This document shows positions 33,185-41,911 of a stretch of DNA of 64,000 nucleotides, piece by piece. A program made the position numbers and the translations under genes. The notes beneath the pieces were generated by a model. The model had not been told where the DNA came from. It saw only the letters and a list, made by a program, of their open reading frames with translations, and searched no databases. The DNA comes from Erwinia sorbitola. GTDB lineage: Bacteria > Pseudomonadota > Gammaproteobacteria > Enterobacterales > Enterobacteriaceae. Each line of letters opens with the position of its first letter. Position 1 is the first letter of the stretch. Location of the stretch: the NCBI RefSeq assembly GCF_009738185.1, contig NZ_CP046509.1, positions 1,677,501-1,741,500 on the forward strand, given 5' to 3'.

Positions 33185-34615
33185 TTGCAAAACCTTCGTG
33201 TTTCTCTACAGCAAGCGATAAAACGGACTGCCTGGTATCCGAAACGACGTTCCTTCCGCGTACTGTTCTGGCGCGAAATAACACCGCTGGCGGTGCCCAT
33301 TTTCTTTGAGAACTTATGCGTTCTGTTAATGGGAGTGCTGAGTACTTTCCTGGTCAGCTGGCTGGGCAAAGAAGCGATGGCCGGCGTCGGTCTGGCCGAC
33401 AGTTTTAATATTGTGGTGATCTCATTTTTTGCCGCTATCGATCTGGGTACTACGGTGGTGGTGGCCTTCAGCCTCGGTAAGCTCAACCGTGAACGGGCGG
33501 TGGCGGCAGCGCGTCAGTCGTTGATTATTATGACGCTGTTTGCCGTGCTGCTGGCGCTGGCTATCGAGTTTATTGGCCCGCAGATTATCGATCTGATAGC
33601 GGGTAAAGCGGAGCCGGAAGTCAAAGCGCTGGCGCTCTCCTATCTTCAGGTTACCGCCTGGAGCTATCCGGCAGCGTCCATCGCACTGATTGGCTGCGGG
33701 GCACTTCGTGGTGCCGGAAATACCAAGATCCCGATGCTGATAAACGGCGGGATGAATATCCTCAATATCATCATCAGCAGCATACTGATCTACGGCTGTT
33801 TCTCCTGGAATGGCTTGGGGTTTGTCGGTGCCGGGCTGGGTCTGACTATCTCCCGCTATATCGGTGCAGCGGCGGTGATTTACGTGCTGGTTATCGGTTT
33901 TGTTCCGGCACTAAAAATATCGCTGAAAAGTTATTTTACCCGCCTGAATATGAGTATTCTGCGCGAAGTACTCGGCATTGGTATTCCGGCCAGCATTGAG
34001 TCAGTTCTGTTTAACGGCGGCAAGCTGTTAACGCAGATCTTTGTGGCCGGAATGGGTACCGATGTGATCGCCGGTAACTTTATCGCTTTCTCTATCGTTT
34101 CCCTGATCAACCTGCCGGGGAATGCACTCGGTTCGGCATCGACCATTATTGTCGGTTCGCGACTGGGACGCGGTCAGCTGGGGCAACCGGAACGTCTGCT
34201 GCGCTTTATTTTCGGGCTGTCGAGCATCGGTCTGTGCCTTCTTGCGCTGCTGACCGTGCCGTTTGCCGGCTTGCTGGCGCAGTTCTACACTCAGGATGAA
34301 GAAGTGATTCACGTGGTGAAGATGCTGGTATGGCTCAACGCTGCGTTTATGCCGTTCTGGGCTGCCTCCTGGGTATTGCCCGCCGGATTGAAAGGCGCAC
34401 GCGATGCGCGTTACACCATGTGGGTTTCTCTGCTAAGTATGTGGGGCGGGCGTATTGTCGCTGGTTACCTGCTGGGGATCGTACTGGGCTTCGGCGTGGT
34501 CGGCATCTGGCTGGGTATGGTGCTGGACTGGATGATCCGGGGTTTCTTCTTCTATCGCCGTATGAACAGTGGCCGCTGGCTGTGGAAGTATCGTCCGCAG
34601 CCTGAGCAGCATTAA
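33185..34615 (+). CDS. yeeO: MATE-family flavin exporter YeeO
   Basis: The 476-residue product has 12 predicted transmembrane helices and is closely similar to E. coli YeeO (FWREITPLAVPIFFENLCVLLMG-type block near 35-55, GCGALRGAGNTKIP, LPAGLKGARDARY). YeeO exports FMN/FAD and peptides. E. coli YeeO has a longer N-terminus; here TTG 33185 is the furthest plausible start. In E. coli yeeO lies close to nac, which is also in this window. Confidence 0.85.
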   Translation: MQNLRVSLQQAIKRTAWYPKRRSFRVLFWREITPLAVPIFFENLCVLLMGVLSTFLVSWLGKEAMAGVGLADSFNIVVISFFAAIDLGTTVVVAFSLGKLNRERAVAAARQSLIIMTLFAVLLALAIEFIGPQIIDLIAGKAEPEVKALALSYLQVTAWSYPAASIALIGCGALRGAGNTKIPMLINGGMNILNIIISSILIYGCFSWNGLGFVGAGLGLTISRYIGAAAVIYVLVIGFVPALKISLKSYFTRLNMSILREVLGIGIPASIESVLFNGGKLLTQIFVAGMGTDVIAGNFIAFSIVSLINLPGNALGSASTIIVGSRLGRGQLGQPERLLRFIFGLSSIGLCLLALLTVPFAGLLAQFYTQDEEVIHVVKMLVWLNAAFMPFWAASWVLPAGLKGARDARYTMWVSLLSMWGGRIVAGYLLGIVLGFGVVGIWLGMVLDWMIRGFFFYRRMNSGRWLWKYRPQPEQH

Positions 34616-34671
34616 CGCACAGATTGCCACCTTTTTTCCCTCTGCGCTCTCAGTCACTGCTTGCGTTCAAG

Positions 34672-34720
34672 ATATATCATAGATATATTTTACCCGGATG
34701 AGAATGATTCCTGATTTCAA
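34672..34720. promoter_or_regulatory. Palindromic operator and Fur-like site upstream of yqjH
   Basis: ATATATC-ATA-GATATAT at 34672-34688 is a perfect 7-3-7 palindrome. About ten bases on, GAGAATGATTCCTGATTTC (about 34700-34718) resembles a Fur box. In E. coli yqjH is controlled by Fur and the PadR-type repressor YqjI, so the palindrome is a good candidate for the YqjI operator. Confidence 0.55.
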
Positions 34721-34740
34721 CTATTCCGAGGGTATAAAAG

Positions 34741-35529
34741 TTGAGTGACTCCCCAGCAGCAAGCCGCGCTCCTAAGCGCGTACGTAATGAACTGCGTTTC
34801 CGTCAGCTGGCGGTTACTGCAAAAACTAAAGTGGCCGGATGCTTCTGGCGAATTGATTTTGCCGGTGAAGATCTCGCGGGGTTTAACTCCCCAGGATTCG
34901 ATGACCACATTAAGGTGTTCTTCCCGGATGCCAGCAGCGGTACGCTAAACCTGCCGGAAGTGACGGAAGAGGGCGTGGTGTGGAAAGAGGGCACGCGTCC
35001 GGTCTCCCGTGATTACACCCCGCTGTTTTTTGACGGCGTGGCAAAAACCCTGACCATTGATTTCTATATCCATGACGGTGGCGTGGCCAGCGACTGGGCA
35101 GCCCAGGCGCAGCCGGGTGATGCATTAGCCATTGGCGGCCCGCGTGGTTCGCTGGTGGTGCCGGAAGATTACGCTTTCCAGCTGTATGTCTGTGATGAGA
35201 GCGGCCTGCCTGCCTTTAAACGCCGCAATGAAACGCTCAGTGGCCAGCAGCTCAGTCTCTATGCTTATGTGGATGAAGCCACCGGCGTGGATTATCTCGA
35301 CGGATTGAACGGCGTTAATGCCGCCTGGATTGGCAGCGGTAAGATGCAAACAGAAAATCTGGCGGCACTGATTGATACGCTGAATTCAGTTCAAATCCCC
35401 CGTGAGGACTATTTTATCTGGCTGACCGGTGAGGCGGAGTTTGTCAAAAAACTCAGCGATTACTTTATTGAACAGCGCGGTTGCGATGCCACCTTTGTGC
35501 GCGCCGTTGCCTACTGGCATCAGAAGTAG
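34741..35529 (+). CDS. yqjH: Siderophore-interacting protein, ferric-chelate reductase YqjH
   Basis: The 262-residue product belongs to the SIP/ViuB flavin reductases that release iron from ferric siderophores with NADPH. The FAD-binding segment is RDYTPLFFD (about 96-104), the family form of RxYS/T; GGPRG (about 136-140) follows, and the C-terminal SIP domain ends VAYWHQK. The start is apparently TTG 34741 after CCGAGGGT. yqjI follows after one base. Confidence 0.85.
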   Translation: MSDSPAASRAPKRVRNELRFRQLAVTAKTKVAGCFWRIDFAGEDLAGFNSPGFDDHIKVFFPDASSGTLNLPEVTEEGVVWKEGTRPVSRDYTPLFFDGVAKTLTIDFYIHDGGVASDWAAQAQPGDALAIGGPRGSLVVPEDYAFQLYVCDESGLPAFKRRNETLSGQQLSLYAYVDEATGVDYLDGLNGVNAAWIGSGKMQTENLAALIDTLNSVQIPREDYFIWLTGEAEFVKKLSDYFIEQRGCDATFVRAVAYWHQK

Positions 35530-35530
35530 C

Positions 35531-36055
35531 ATGAAAACCGATCTGCCACTCTGGCAGCCTGAAAGCAATGCTCGCCCCGGCCGCAGAAAACGCCGGGAAA
35601 AGATGCTTGATGCCAGCGATATCCGCCTGCTGCTGCTGCATTTCCTCAGCATTAACCCGGCTCACGGCTACGAGCTGATCAAAGCCGTTGAAGATCTGTC
35701 AAAAGGGGAATACAGCCCAAGCCCGGGGATTATTTATCCCAATCTGCAACTGCTGGAAGAGATGGAGTACATCGCAGTGGTGGATGCCCTGGCAACGCGT
35801 AAAGCGTATCGTCTGGAGGCGAAAGGGGAGGAGCAGTTGCAGCAGCACGCGCAAGGCCTGACCGCCATCATCCAGCGGCTGTCGACGCTGGCTGTGCTGG
35901 TGAATAATCGCAGTCTGCCGGATGTTGAGCGCGCTATTCATAATATGAAAACGGCACTTAATTTCCGCCTGTCGCAGGAAGGGATTTCGCAGGAGACGCT
36001 GTTCGCTATTGTTGATGCGCTGGACGATGCCGCGAAAAAGATTGAACGCAGCTGA
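35531..36055 (+). CDS. yqjI: PadR-family transcriptional regulator YqjI
   Basis: The 174-residue product contains a PadR winged helix (about 35-105: HGYELIKAVEDLSKG, PSPGIIYPNLQLLEE) and a helical dimerisation domain. E. coli YqjI is a nickel-responsive repressor of itself and yqjH. ATG 35531 is one base after yqjH; longer frames overlap yqjH. In E. coli the two genes are divergent; here they form one operon, so autoregulation would act through the palindrome upstream of yqjH. The N-terminal Cys/His metal region of E. coli YqjI is reduced here. Confidence 0.8.
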   Translation: MKTDLPLWQPESNARPGRRKRREKMLDASDIRLLLLHFLSINPAHGYELIKAVEDLSKGEYSPSPGIIYPNLQLLEEMEYIAVVDALATRKAYRLEAKGEEQLQQHAQGLTAIIQRLSTLAVLVNNRSLPDVERAIHNMKTALNFRLSQEGISQETLFAIVDALDDAAKKIERS

Positions 36056-36116
36056 TAAAAGGCGGAGTGATATTCTTCTGAGATGGCCTGAAGAGAGGCC
36101 ATCTCAGCGAGGGCGT

Positions 36117-37217
36117 TTACTCCCCTAAACGGTAGCGTTCCAGCCAGTGCGCATAAGGTGCCGGCAGTACCCAGGATGGGCTGCGAATCTTGAGTTTTTT
36201 CGCCAGGTAATATGGATAGTGCGGATTAGCGAGGTGCGCGCGACCGATCATTACTAAATCCATCTGCTGTTCGGCAATCACACGCTCGGCAACCTCCGGT
36301 GCTTCAATGCCCCAGGAGGATGCTACCGGTAAACCGGCCTCACGGCGCACGCGCTCCGCTACCGGAGCCAGGAAGGCAGATCCCCACGGGATTTGGGTCT
36401 CAGCAATGGTAAAGCCTACGCTGACATTGAGCAGATCCAGCCCACCGTCACGCATCAGCCGCGTCAGTTCAATTGATTCAGCCAGCGTTTCTTCATCACG
36501 TCCGTCATATTCAATCACGCCAAAACGAGCCGTCAGCGGCAGGTTCTCCGGCCATACTTCACGCACGGCGGCCAGCGTTTCCAGCAGGAAGCGACTGCGT
36601 CCGGCGAAATCACCACCGTAGCCATCGGTACGCTGGTTGGCATGGACGGAGAAGAAGGTCTGGGCCAGATAGCCGTGGGCGAAATGCAGCTCCAGCCATT
36701 CAAATCCGGCGTCACGTGCGCGGCGCGCTGCCGCTACAAAATCACTTTTCACCCGTGCGATATCGTCCAGCGTCATCGCCTTTGGTACCTGCGGCAGGTT
36801 ATGACCGAAAGCGATGGCAGAAGGGGCGATAGTCTGCCAGCCACGGCTGTCACCGGCGGCGATATGGTCGTCACCTTCCCATGGACGGTTAGCGCTGGCT
36901 TTACGTCCGGCATGGCCGATCTGGATGCCCGGCACAGCTCCCGCCGCTTTAATTGAGGCAGCAATCTTCGCCATGCCTTCTGCCTGCTGGTCGTTCCACA
37001 GTCCGGTGCATCCCGGAGTGATACGGCCTTCCGGCGACACCGCCGTGGCTTCGACAATCACCAGCCCGGCGCCGCCGCGTGCCATTGCCGGATAGTGCAC
37101 CTGATGCCAGTCGCTGGTCAGCCCCTCTTCGGCGCTGTACTGGCACATCGGAGGAACGGCAATGCGGTTACGCAGCGTGACGTCTTTCAGGGTAAACGGA
37201 GTAAACAGTGCAGACAT
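36117..37217 (-). CDS. Old Yellow Enzyme family NADH:flavin oxidoreductase (YqjM-like)
   Basis: The 366-residue FMN enzyme of the xenobiotic reductase/YqjM class reduces activated alkenes and nitro compounds. Visible motifs are PPMCQYSAEEG (with the class-specific Cys), HAGRKAS, FEWLELHFAHGYL with the paired His/Asn region, and MIGRAHLANPHYP near the C-terminus. ATG 37217 matches family N-termini (SALFTPFTLKDVTLRNRI). It stands alone between yqjI and a dehydrogenase gene. Confidence 0.85.
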   Translation of the reverse strand: MSALFTPFTLKDVTLRNRIAVPPMCQYSAEEGLTSDWHQVHYPAMARGGAGLVIVEATAVSPEGRITPGCTGLWNDQQAEGMAKIAASIKAAGAVPGIQIGHAGRKASANRPWEGDDHIAAGDSRGWQTIAPSAIAFGHNLPQVPKAMTLDDIARVKSDFVAAARRARDAGFEWLELHFAHGYLAQTFFSVHANQRTDGYGGDFAGRSRFLLETLAAVREVWPENLPLTARFGVIEYDGRDEETLAESIELTRLMRDGGLDLLNVSVGFTIAETQIPWGSAFLAPVAERVRREAGLPVASSWGIEAPEVAERVIAEQQMDLVMIGRAHLANPHYPYYLAKKLKIRSPSWVLPAPYAHWLERYRLGE

Positions 37218-37448
37218 AATCAACCTGTAAAGTGAGAAAACAGCGGGAGAAAGGCACCACAATAAGCTACCTGAGGCGCGACCGATTTGCTGTGTGTGCT
37301 GAATCAGTCTGCCATTCTGGTTGCTGCACAGCAATAAGCCGGGCTTATTATGCGATAAGTATAACGTTGCAGGATCGGCAGTGAATTTCTGCCAGGTTAT
37401 TAACGTGCTTCCCTCTTACCCTCACGTTAATAATAAAGGTAACCCGCA

Positions 37449-38387
37449 ATGAAACAGGAAATTCTGATTATTCAGCCGCTAATGCCGGACCTCAGCGAGA
37501 TTCTGCACCAGCAATATCACTGCCATCGTCTGTATGAGCAGACTGACGTGGCTTTATTTCTTAGCCAGCATGGGCACAAGATCAGGGCCGTTGCCACCCG
37601 GGGTGATGTCGGTCTGGCGGCTGAGTTGATGGCCGCCTTGCCCGCACTGGAGCTGATTACTGTGTTTGGCGTTGGCACCGATGCGATCGATCTCGCTGCT
37701 GCCCGCGATCGCAATATCACGGTGACCATCACCTCCGACATTCTTACCGACGACGTAGCCGATCTGGCGTTAGCGCTGATGTTGAGCACATCCCGGCAGA
37801 TAGTAGCGCAGGATACTTTTCTACGCAGCGGCGCCTGGCAGCAACGCCCTCCTCAGCTGGGAAATAAACTGAGCGGTAAACGCGTTGGCATTATGGGACT
37901 TGGCAAAATTGGTGCCGCCATTGCCCGGCGCTGTGCTGGTTTTGATATGCAGATTGGTTACTGCAACAGCCGTCAGAGTGATGAACCGGGCTGGCAGCGT
38001 TTTGGCGATCTGCATCAGCTGGCGCAGTTCAGCGATTTTCTGGTTCTCGCCGTGCCGGGCGATGCGCGTAATCGCAAAATGGTGGATGCGGAGATCCTCA
38101 GCGCGCTGGGTGAGCAGGGCATTTTGATTAACGTCGCGCGTGGCGCGGTGGTGAATGAGGATGACCTGATTGAGGCACTGCAAACTCAGCGCATTCGCGG
38201 CGCAGGTCTGGATGTGTTTGACAGTGAACCGGGAATTGATTCACGTTTTGCTTCACTGAACAATACGGTGCTGACGCCGCATATCGCCAGTGCCACGGCA
38301 GAGACGCGGCAGGCGATGGCGCAGAATGTGGTGGATAATCTGGCGGGCTGGTTTAAGGGGGAAGGGGCGATCACACCGATTGGATGA
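37449..38387 (+). CDS. D-isomer-specific 2-hydroxyacid dehydrogenase
   Basis: The 312-residue product has the NAD(P)-binding GLGKIGAAIA motif (about 155-164), the catalytic Arg in NVARGAVVNE (about 231), Glu in FDSEPG (about 260) and His in LTPHIAS (about 280). Similarity suggests a glyoxylate/hydroxypyruvate reductase type. The substrate is not determined. A palindromic hairpin follows. Confidence 0.85.
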   Translation: MKQEILIIQPLMPDLSEILHQQYHCHRLYEQTDVALFLSQHGHKIRAVATRGDVGLAAELMAALPALELITVFGVGTDAIDLAAARDRNITVTITSDILTDDVADLALALMLSTSRQIVAQDTFLRSGAWQQRPPQLGNKLSGKRVGIMGLGKIGAAIARRCAGFDMQIGYCNSRQSDEPGWQRFGDLHQLAQFSDFLVLAVPGDARNRKMVDAEILSALGEQGILINVARGAVVNEDDLIEALQTQRIRGAGLDVFDSEPGIDSRFASLNNTVLTPHIASATAETRQAMAQNVVDNLAGWFKGEGAITPIG

Positions 38388-38413
38388 TACCGTCCAGGCA
38401 CTGTGTTTTTGCA

Positions 38414-38436
38414 GGGGCGAAGCATGCTTCGCCTGT
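38414..38436. terminator. Hairpin between convergent genes
   Basis: GGCGAAG-CATG-CTTCGCC is a perfect palindrome between two convergent genes, with a T-rich stretch shortly after on the plus strand. It probably terminates both. Confidence 0.55.
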
Positions 38437-38465
38437 TGCTTTTGAAAATGTACGGTATTCAGATG

Positions 38466-39164
38466 CTAGCCCTGATAGCGTCCGTCTATGACTTCAACTC
38501 CTTTTCCCGCCAGCCACGGATCAATCCATTCGCGCTCCAGCTCGCCACGCTGCGCCAGTGCAAAATTCCGCTCATCGACAATTAAATATGCCTGCGCGGC
38601 CTCAAGAATCTGTGCGGCATCTTCCCGCGGAATCACAATCACACCGTCGTAATCGCCAAGAATAATATCCCCGGGCGATACATGAATATTTCCGCAGGCT
38701 ATGGGCACATTAATCTCGCCGGGGCCATCTTTAAACGGCCCGCCCGGGGTGATACCGGCAGCGTACAGATGATAATCCATCTTACTGATGCCTTCGATGT
38801 CGCGAATTGAACCGTCCAGTACCAACCCTTCAATACCGCGCTGACGTGCCCAGGTGGTCATCACTTCCCCCATCAGCGCCTGGCTGCGATCGCCCTCATT
38901 GGAGACTACGATCACATCCCCTTTTCCTGCCATATCCATCGCTTTATGCAGCATCAGATTACAGCCGGAACGGGCTTTTACCGTTACCGCCAGGCCGCAC
39001 ATCACCGAATGTGACGGATTGCTCATCAGGCGGATATCGCAGGTGAGCGCTGGCAGGCGGCTCATGCAGTCAGCCACTACGGCAGCGGGCAGGGTGCGAA
39101 ACGCCTCAACATAGGGCGCAGCCTGTAAATTACGTTGTAAGAAAATACGGTTTCCAACAGTCAT
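38466..39164 (-). CDS. RraA-family protein (HMG aldolase/oxaloacetate decarboxylase-like)
   Basis: The 232-residue product belongs to the RraA/MenG-like family. GEVMTTWARQRGIEGLVLDG and the following SIRD contain the conserved Gly-Glu and Arg-Asp positions that bind divalent metal in aldolase members. Longer than RNase E regulator RraA (about 160) and with the aldolase-type N-terminal extension, it is more likely a metabolic lyase acting on a dicarboxylic keto acid. It is downstream of and co-oriented with an aminotransferase, so the pair may act on the same amino-acid-derived keto acid. Confidence 0.75.
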   Translation of the reverse strand: MTVGNRIFLQRNLQAAPYVEAFRTLPAAVVADCMSRLPALTCDIRLMSNPSHSVMCGLAVTVKARSGCNLMLHKAMDMAGKGDVIVVSNEGDRSQALMGEVMTTWARQRGIEGLVLDGSIRDIEGISKMDYHLYAAGITPGGPFKDGPGEINVPIACGNIHVSPGDIILGDYDGVIVIPREDAAQILEAAQAYLIVDERNFALAQRGELEREWIDPWLAGKGVEVIDGRYQG

Positions 39165-39176
39165 TATAATCCTCGC

Positions 39177-40385
39177 TTATTTCAGGCTGGCAACGGCGGC
39201 GGCAATCAGCTCTGCCCCATGTTGCAAGGCAGGTAAATCGGTGGCGATAGAGAGACGGAAATAAGGCGACAGGCCATAAGCCGCACCGGCAACAACCGCT
39301 ACGCCTGCGCTGTCGAGCAGCCACAGCACGACCTCATTATCCGTAGTCAGGCGCTGCCCTGCCGCCGTGGTTTTACCCAGCAGACCGCCGCAGTTAACGT
39401 AAAGGTAGAAGGCACCCTCCGGTACCCGACAGCTGAGTCCCGGGATCGCATTCAGCCGGGCGGCGATGTCATCGCGGCGCTGGCGGTAGATCTCAAGGCT
39501 GGTGGTAATAAATTCGGTGCCGCTGTTGAGTGCTGCCAGTGCAGCGGCCTGGCTGACGGAGCTGGCATTGCTGGTGGATTGTGATTGCAGCGTTCCCATC
39601 GCAGCGATCAGTGTTTTTGGCCCGGTGGCATAGCCGATGCGCCAGCCGGTCATGGCATAGGTTTTTGAGACGCCATTAACGATCAGCGTGCGGTCTGCCA
39701 GACGCGGCTCCACCTCAAGCAGATGCACATTGGGCGCATCGTCATAGCGGATATGCTCGTAGATATCGTCGGTCATAATCGCCAGATGGGGGTAATCCAG
39801 CAGCACATCGGCCAGCGCCCGCAGTTCGGCGCGGGTGTAGCTGGCTCCGCTCGGATTGGAAGGGGAGTTAATCAGCAGCCAGCGGCAGCGACTGGTAATC
39901 GCGGCCCGCAGGCTTTCCGGCGTCAGCTTAAAACCATCCTGTTCGCTACAGGTGACAATCACCGGACGACCGTCGCAGGCCAGCACCATATCCGGATAAG
40001 AGACCCAGTACGGGGCAGGGATCAGCACCTCATCACCGGTTTCCAGCGTGGCAGCAAAAGCATTAAAGATGGCGCTTTTAGCCCCGTTGGTCACGATGAC
40101 ATCGTCAGCATTAACTGTCAGACGGTTCTCACGCAGAAACTTCTCAGCAATTGCCGTGCGCAGCGCCGGGGTGCCGTTGTTCTGCGTATAGCGGGTTTCA
40201 CCGCGCTCAATGGCGGCGCTGGCGGCCTGGCGGATAACTGCCGGAGTGTCAAAGTCCGGCTCGCCTACCACCAGGTTTACAATGGCTTTTCCAGCACGTT
40301 TCAGCGCGTTGGCGCGATCGGATGCGGTACTGCTTGGAGAGGGTTTAATACGGGTAACGCGATTAGCAATATGGATGGCACTCAT
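39177..40385 (-). CDS. Class I/II PLP-dependent aminotransferase
   Basis: The 402-residue product is an aspartate aminotransferase Ib-type enzyme. The PLP lysine is in NGVSKTYAMTGWRIGY, the substrate-binding SNPSGASY motif is near 175, and DDIYEHIRYDD provides the cofactor-binding Asp/Tyr. The C-terminal FRLSIATD contains the carboxylate-binding Arg. It is upstream of the RraA-like gene by 12 bases and divergent from nac, so nitrogen control through the shared intergenic region is possible. Confidence 0.85.
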   Translation of the reverse strand: MSAIHIANRVTRIKPSPSSTASDRANALKRAGKAIVNLVVGEPDFDTPAVIRQAASAAIERGETRYTQNNGTPALRTAIAEKFLRENRLTVNADDVIVTNGAKSAIFNAFAATLETGDEVLIPAPYWVSYPDMVLACDGRPVIVTCSEQDGFKLTPESLRAAITSRCRWLLINSPSNPSGASYTRAELRALADVLLDYPHLAIMTDDIYEHIRYDDAPNVHLLEVEPRLADRTLIVNGVSKTYAMTGWRIGYATGPKTLIAAMGTLQSQSTSNASSVSQAAALAALNSGTEFITTSLEIYRQRRDDIAARLNAIPGLSCRVPEGAFYLYVNCGGLLGKTTAAGQRLTTDNEVVLWLLDSAGVAVVAGAAYGLSPYFRLSIATDLPALQHGAELIAAAVASLK

Positions 40386-40706
40386 GACAACACTCCGGTC
40401 GGTGGCGTAATGAGCTTAAGTTACGAACATGCGGGTGTATTCGGCTAAGAGGAGTTTGTTCTGATTCAAGAGCGAAAGCTTATGGATGGGGCAGGGCCAT
40501 AAGCAAAAGCCATTTAATGGTGCAGGGCTGCATCACAAACTGAAGAGAAAAACATGTTAAAAAACGGTTAATATGGCGATCTATCTCACTGTTTTACATA
40601 TTAACTTTGCTGATGTGTCGGCGCTCACCCTCAGAGTGGTCTGGATCTTGCTATATTCCATTTCATCCAATAGTTATCCCAGCGAAGTGCAGAAGAGGAA
40701 GTCATT
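40386..40706. other. Divergent intergenic region between aminotransferase gene and nac
   Basis: About 320 bases with no ORF. It holds the sigma-54 promoter for nac at its right end. An AATGGTGCAGGGCTGCATCA stretch near 40516-40535 has partial dyad symmetry and could be an enhancer site for NtrC, but the match is weak. The promoter for the aminotransferase operon must lie at its left end. Confidence 0.45.
40637..40652 (+). promoter_or_regulatory. Sigma-54 promoter of nac
   Basis: TGGTCTGGATCTTGCT has GG (40638-40639) and GC (40650-40651) separated by exactly 10 bases, with TGG and TTGCT context of -24/-12 promoters. Transcription would start near 40663, 44 bases before the ATG. nac of Klebsiella and E. 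coli is sigma-54 and NtrC dependent, so this supports both the promoter and the gene assignment. Confidence 0.75.
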
Positions 40707-41630
40707 ATGAATCTCAGACGACTCAAATACTTTATCAAAATTGTCGATGTCGGCAGTCTGACGCAGGCAGCCGATATTCTGCACATCGCCCAGCCGGCTC
40801 TCAGCCAGCAGCTGGCTTCGCTGGAAGGTGAAGTCAAACAACAGCTGCTGATCCGCACCAAACGCGGCGTAACGCCAACCGAGGCGGGCAATATTCTCTA
40901 TGCACATGCCCAGGCCATTTTACGCCAGTGCGAACAGGCGCAAAGTGCGATTGATGGTGCCGGGCAGGCGCTGAGTGGTCAGGTTTCAGTCGGCCTGGCT
41001 CCCGGCACTGCCGCTTCGCTGCTGGCGCTGCCGCTGATGGAAGAGGTGCGCAAACAGCATCCCGGCATTCTGCTCTATTTTAATGAGAGCTTTGGTACCA
41101 CTCTCAGCGAGCTGATTATGAGCGGGCGCATGGATATGGCCGTGCTCTACGGCAACCGCCAGGTGCATGGACTGGCATTTATCCCGCTGATGAAAGAGGA
41201 TCTCTATCTGGTCACGCCGCAGGCCAGCGCCAGTTTCGGCAAAACCGTAACTCTGCAACAGATCGCCCATCTGGAGCTGTTTCTGCCGCGCCCATACAAC
41301 ATTATGCGCAAGCTGGTGGATGAAGCCTTTGTGCAGAAAAACCTCTCTTACAGCGTGAAATGTGAAATCGAATCGGCGTCCACGCTGGCACTGGCGCTGG
41401 ATAACAATCTCGGTTCCACCATTCTGCCGGAGTCCATCGCGCGCAATATGGTGGCGCAGGCCCATGCCCGTATGGCGAAAATTGTTGACCCCGGCATTCA
41501 GGCGCCGCTGTCGTTCTGCACCTCCGACCATCTCCCGCTCTCTCAGCCTGCCGAGGCAGTGAAGAAGATTCTGCTGGCGCTGATGGCAGAGCGTACTCAG
41601 GATAACCGCCCGCTGACGCTGGTTGGATAG
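40707..41630 (+). CDS. nac: Nitrogen assimilation control LysR-type regulator Nac
   Basis: The 307-residue LysR regulator is closely similar to Klebsiella Nac: the N-terminus MNLRRLKYFIKIVDVGSLTQ, LLIRTKRGVTPTEAG (wing) and ALSGQVSVGLAPGTAAS. Nac couples sigma-54 nitrogen control to sigma-70 genes. The sigma-54 promoter upstream fits. Proximity to yeeO agrees with E. coli. The 5-oxoproline operon downstream carries an ATA-N9-TAT Nac-type site in its leader, so local control is plausible. Confidence 0.85.
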   Translation: MNLRRLKYFIKIVDVGSLTQAADILHIAQPALSQQLASLEGEVKQQLLIRTKRGVTPTEAGNILYAHAQAILRQCEQAQSAIDGAGQALSGQVSVGLAPGTAASLLALPLMEEVRKQHPGILLYFNESFGTTLSELIMSGRMDMAVLYGNRQVHGLAFIPLMKEDLYLVTPQASASFGKTVTLQQIAHLELFLPRPYNIMRKLVDEAFVQKNLSYSVKCEIESASTLALALDNNLGSTILPESIARNMVAQAHARMAKIVDPGIQAPLSFCTSDHLPLSQPAEAVKKILLALMAERTQDNRPLTLVG

Positions 41631-41796
41631 GGCCATACGATCGGGGTACTGAACCCGGATCATCTGCGCGGTACACAGTTATTGACTCAACATGATTCGA
41701 GAGGCGGGCAGGCGGCAACCCCCTGGCAGCATAGATCGCTATGTGGCTGGGGGAACGGGTGCAGCCAACCAGCTCGCAGTCAAAAGTTAAAGAGTA

Positions 41797-41811
41797 ATAA
41801 GTCTGTCTTAT
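41797..41811. promoter_or_regulatory. Candidate Nac/LysR binding site upstream of the pxp operon
   Basis: ATAAGTCTGTCTTAT fits ATA-N9-TAT, the consensus for Nac, 101 bases upstream of the pxpB ATG. Further upstream GG at 41749-41750 and GC at 41761-41762 are 10 bases apart but otherwise match sigma-54 poorly. Confidence 0.5.
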
Positions 41812-41911
41812 CCCCCTAAAGCGAAACCCTCTTACAGACTGGCAGAACGACCGGGCTACAGTGACCCCATGTCGGGCTTTCCGTTGACGGATATGATGTT
41901 GAGGATGAGGA

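Noticed and set aside
38807..40448. Plus-strand frames opposite the RraA-like and aminotransferase genes
   Set aside because: The minus-strand frames encode complete enzymes with catalytic motifs; the plus frames are shadows.
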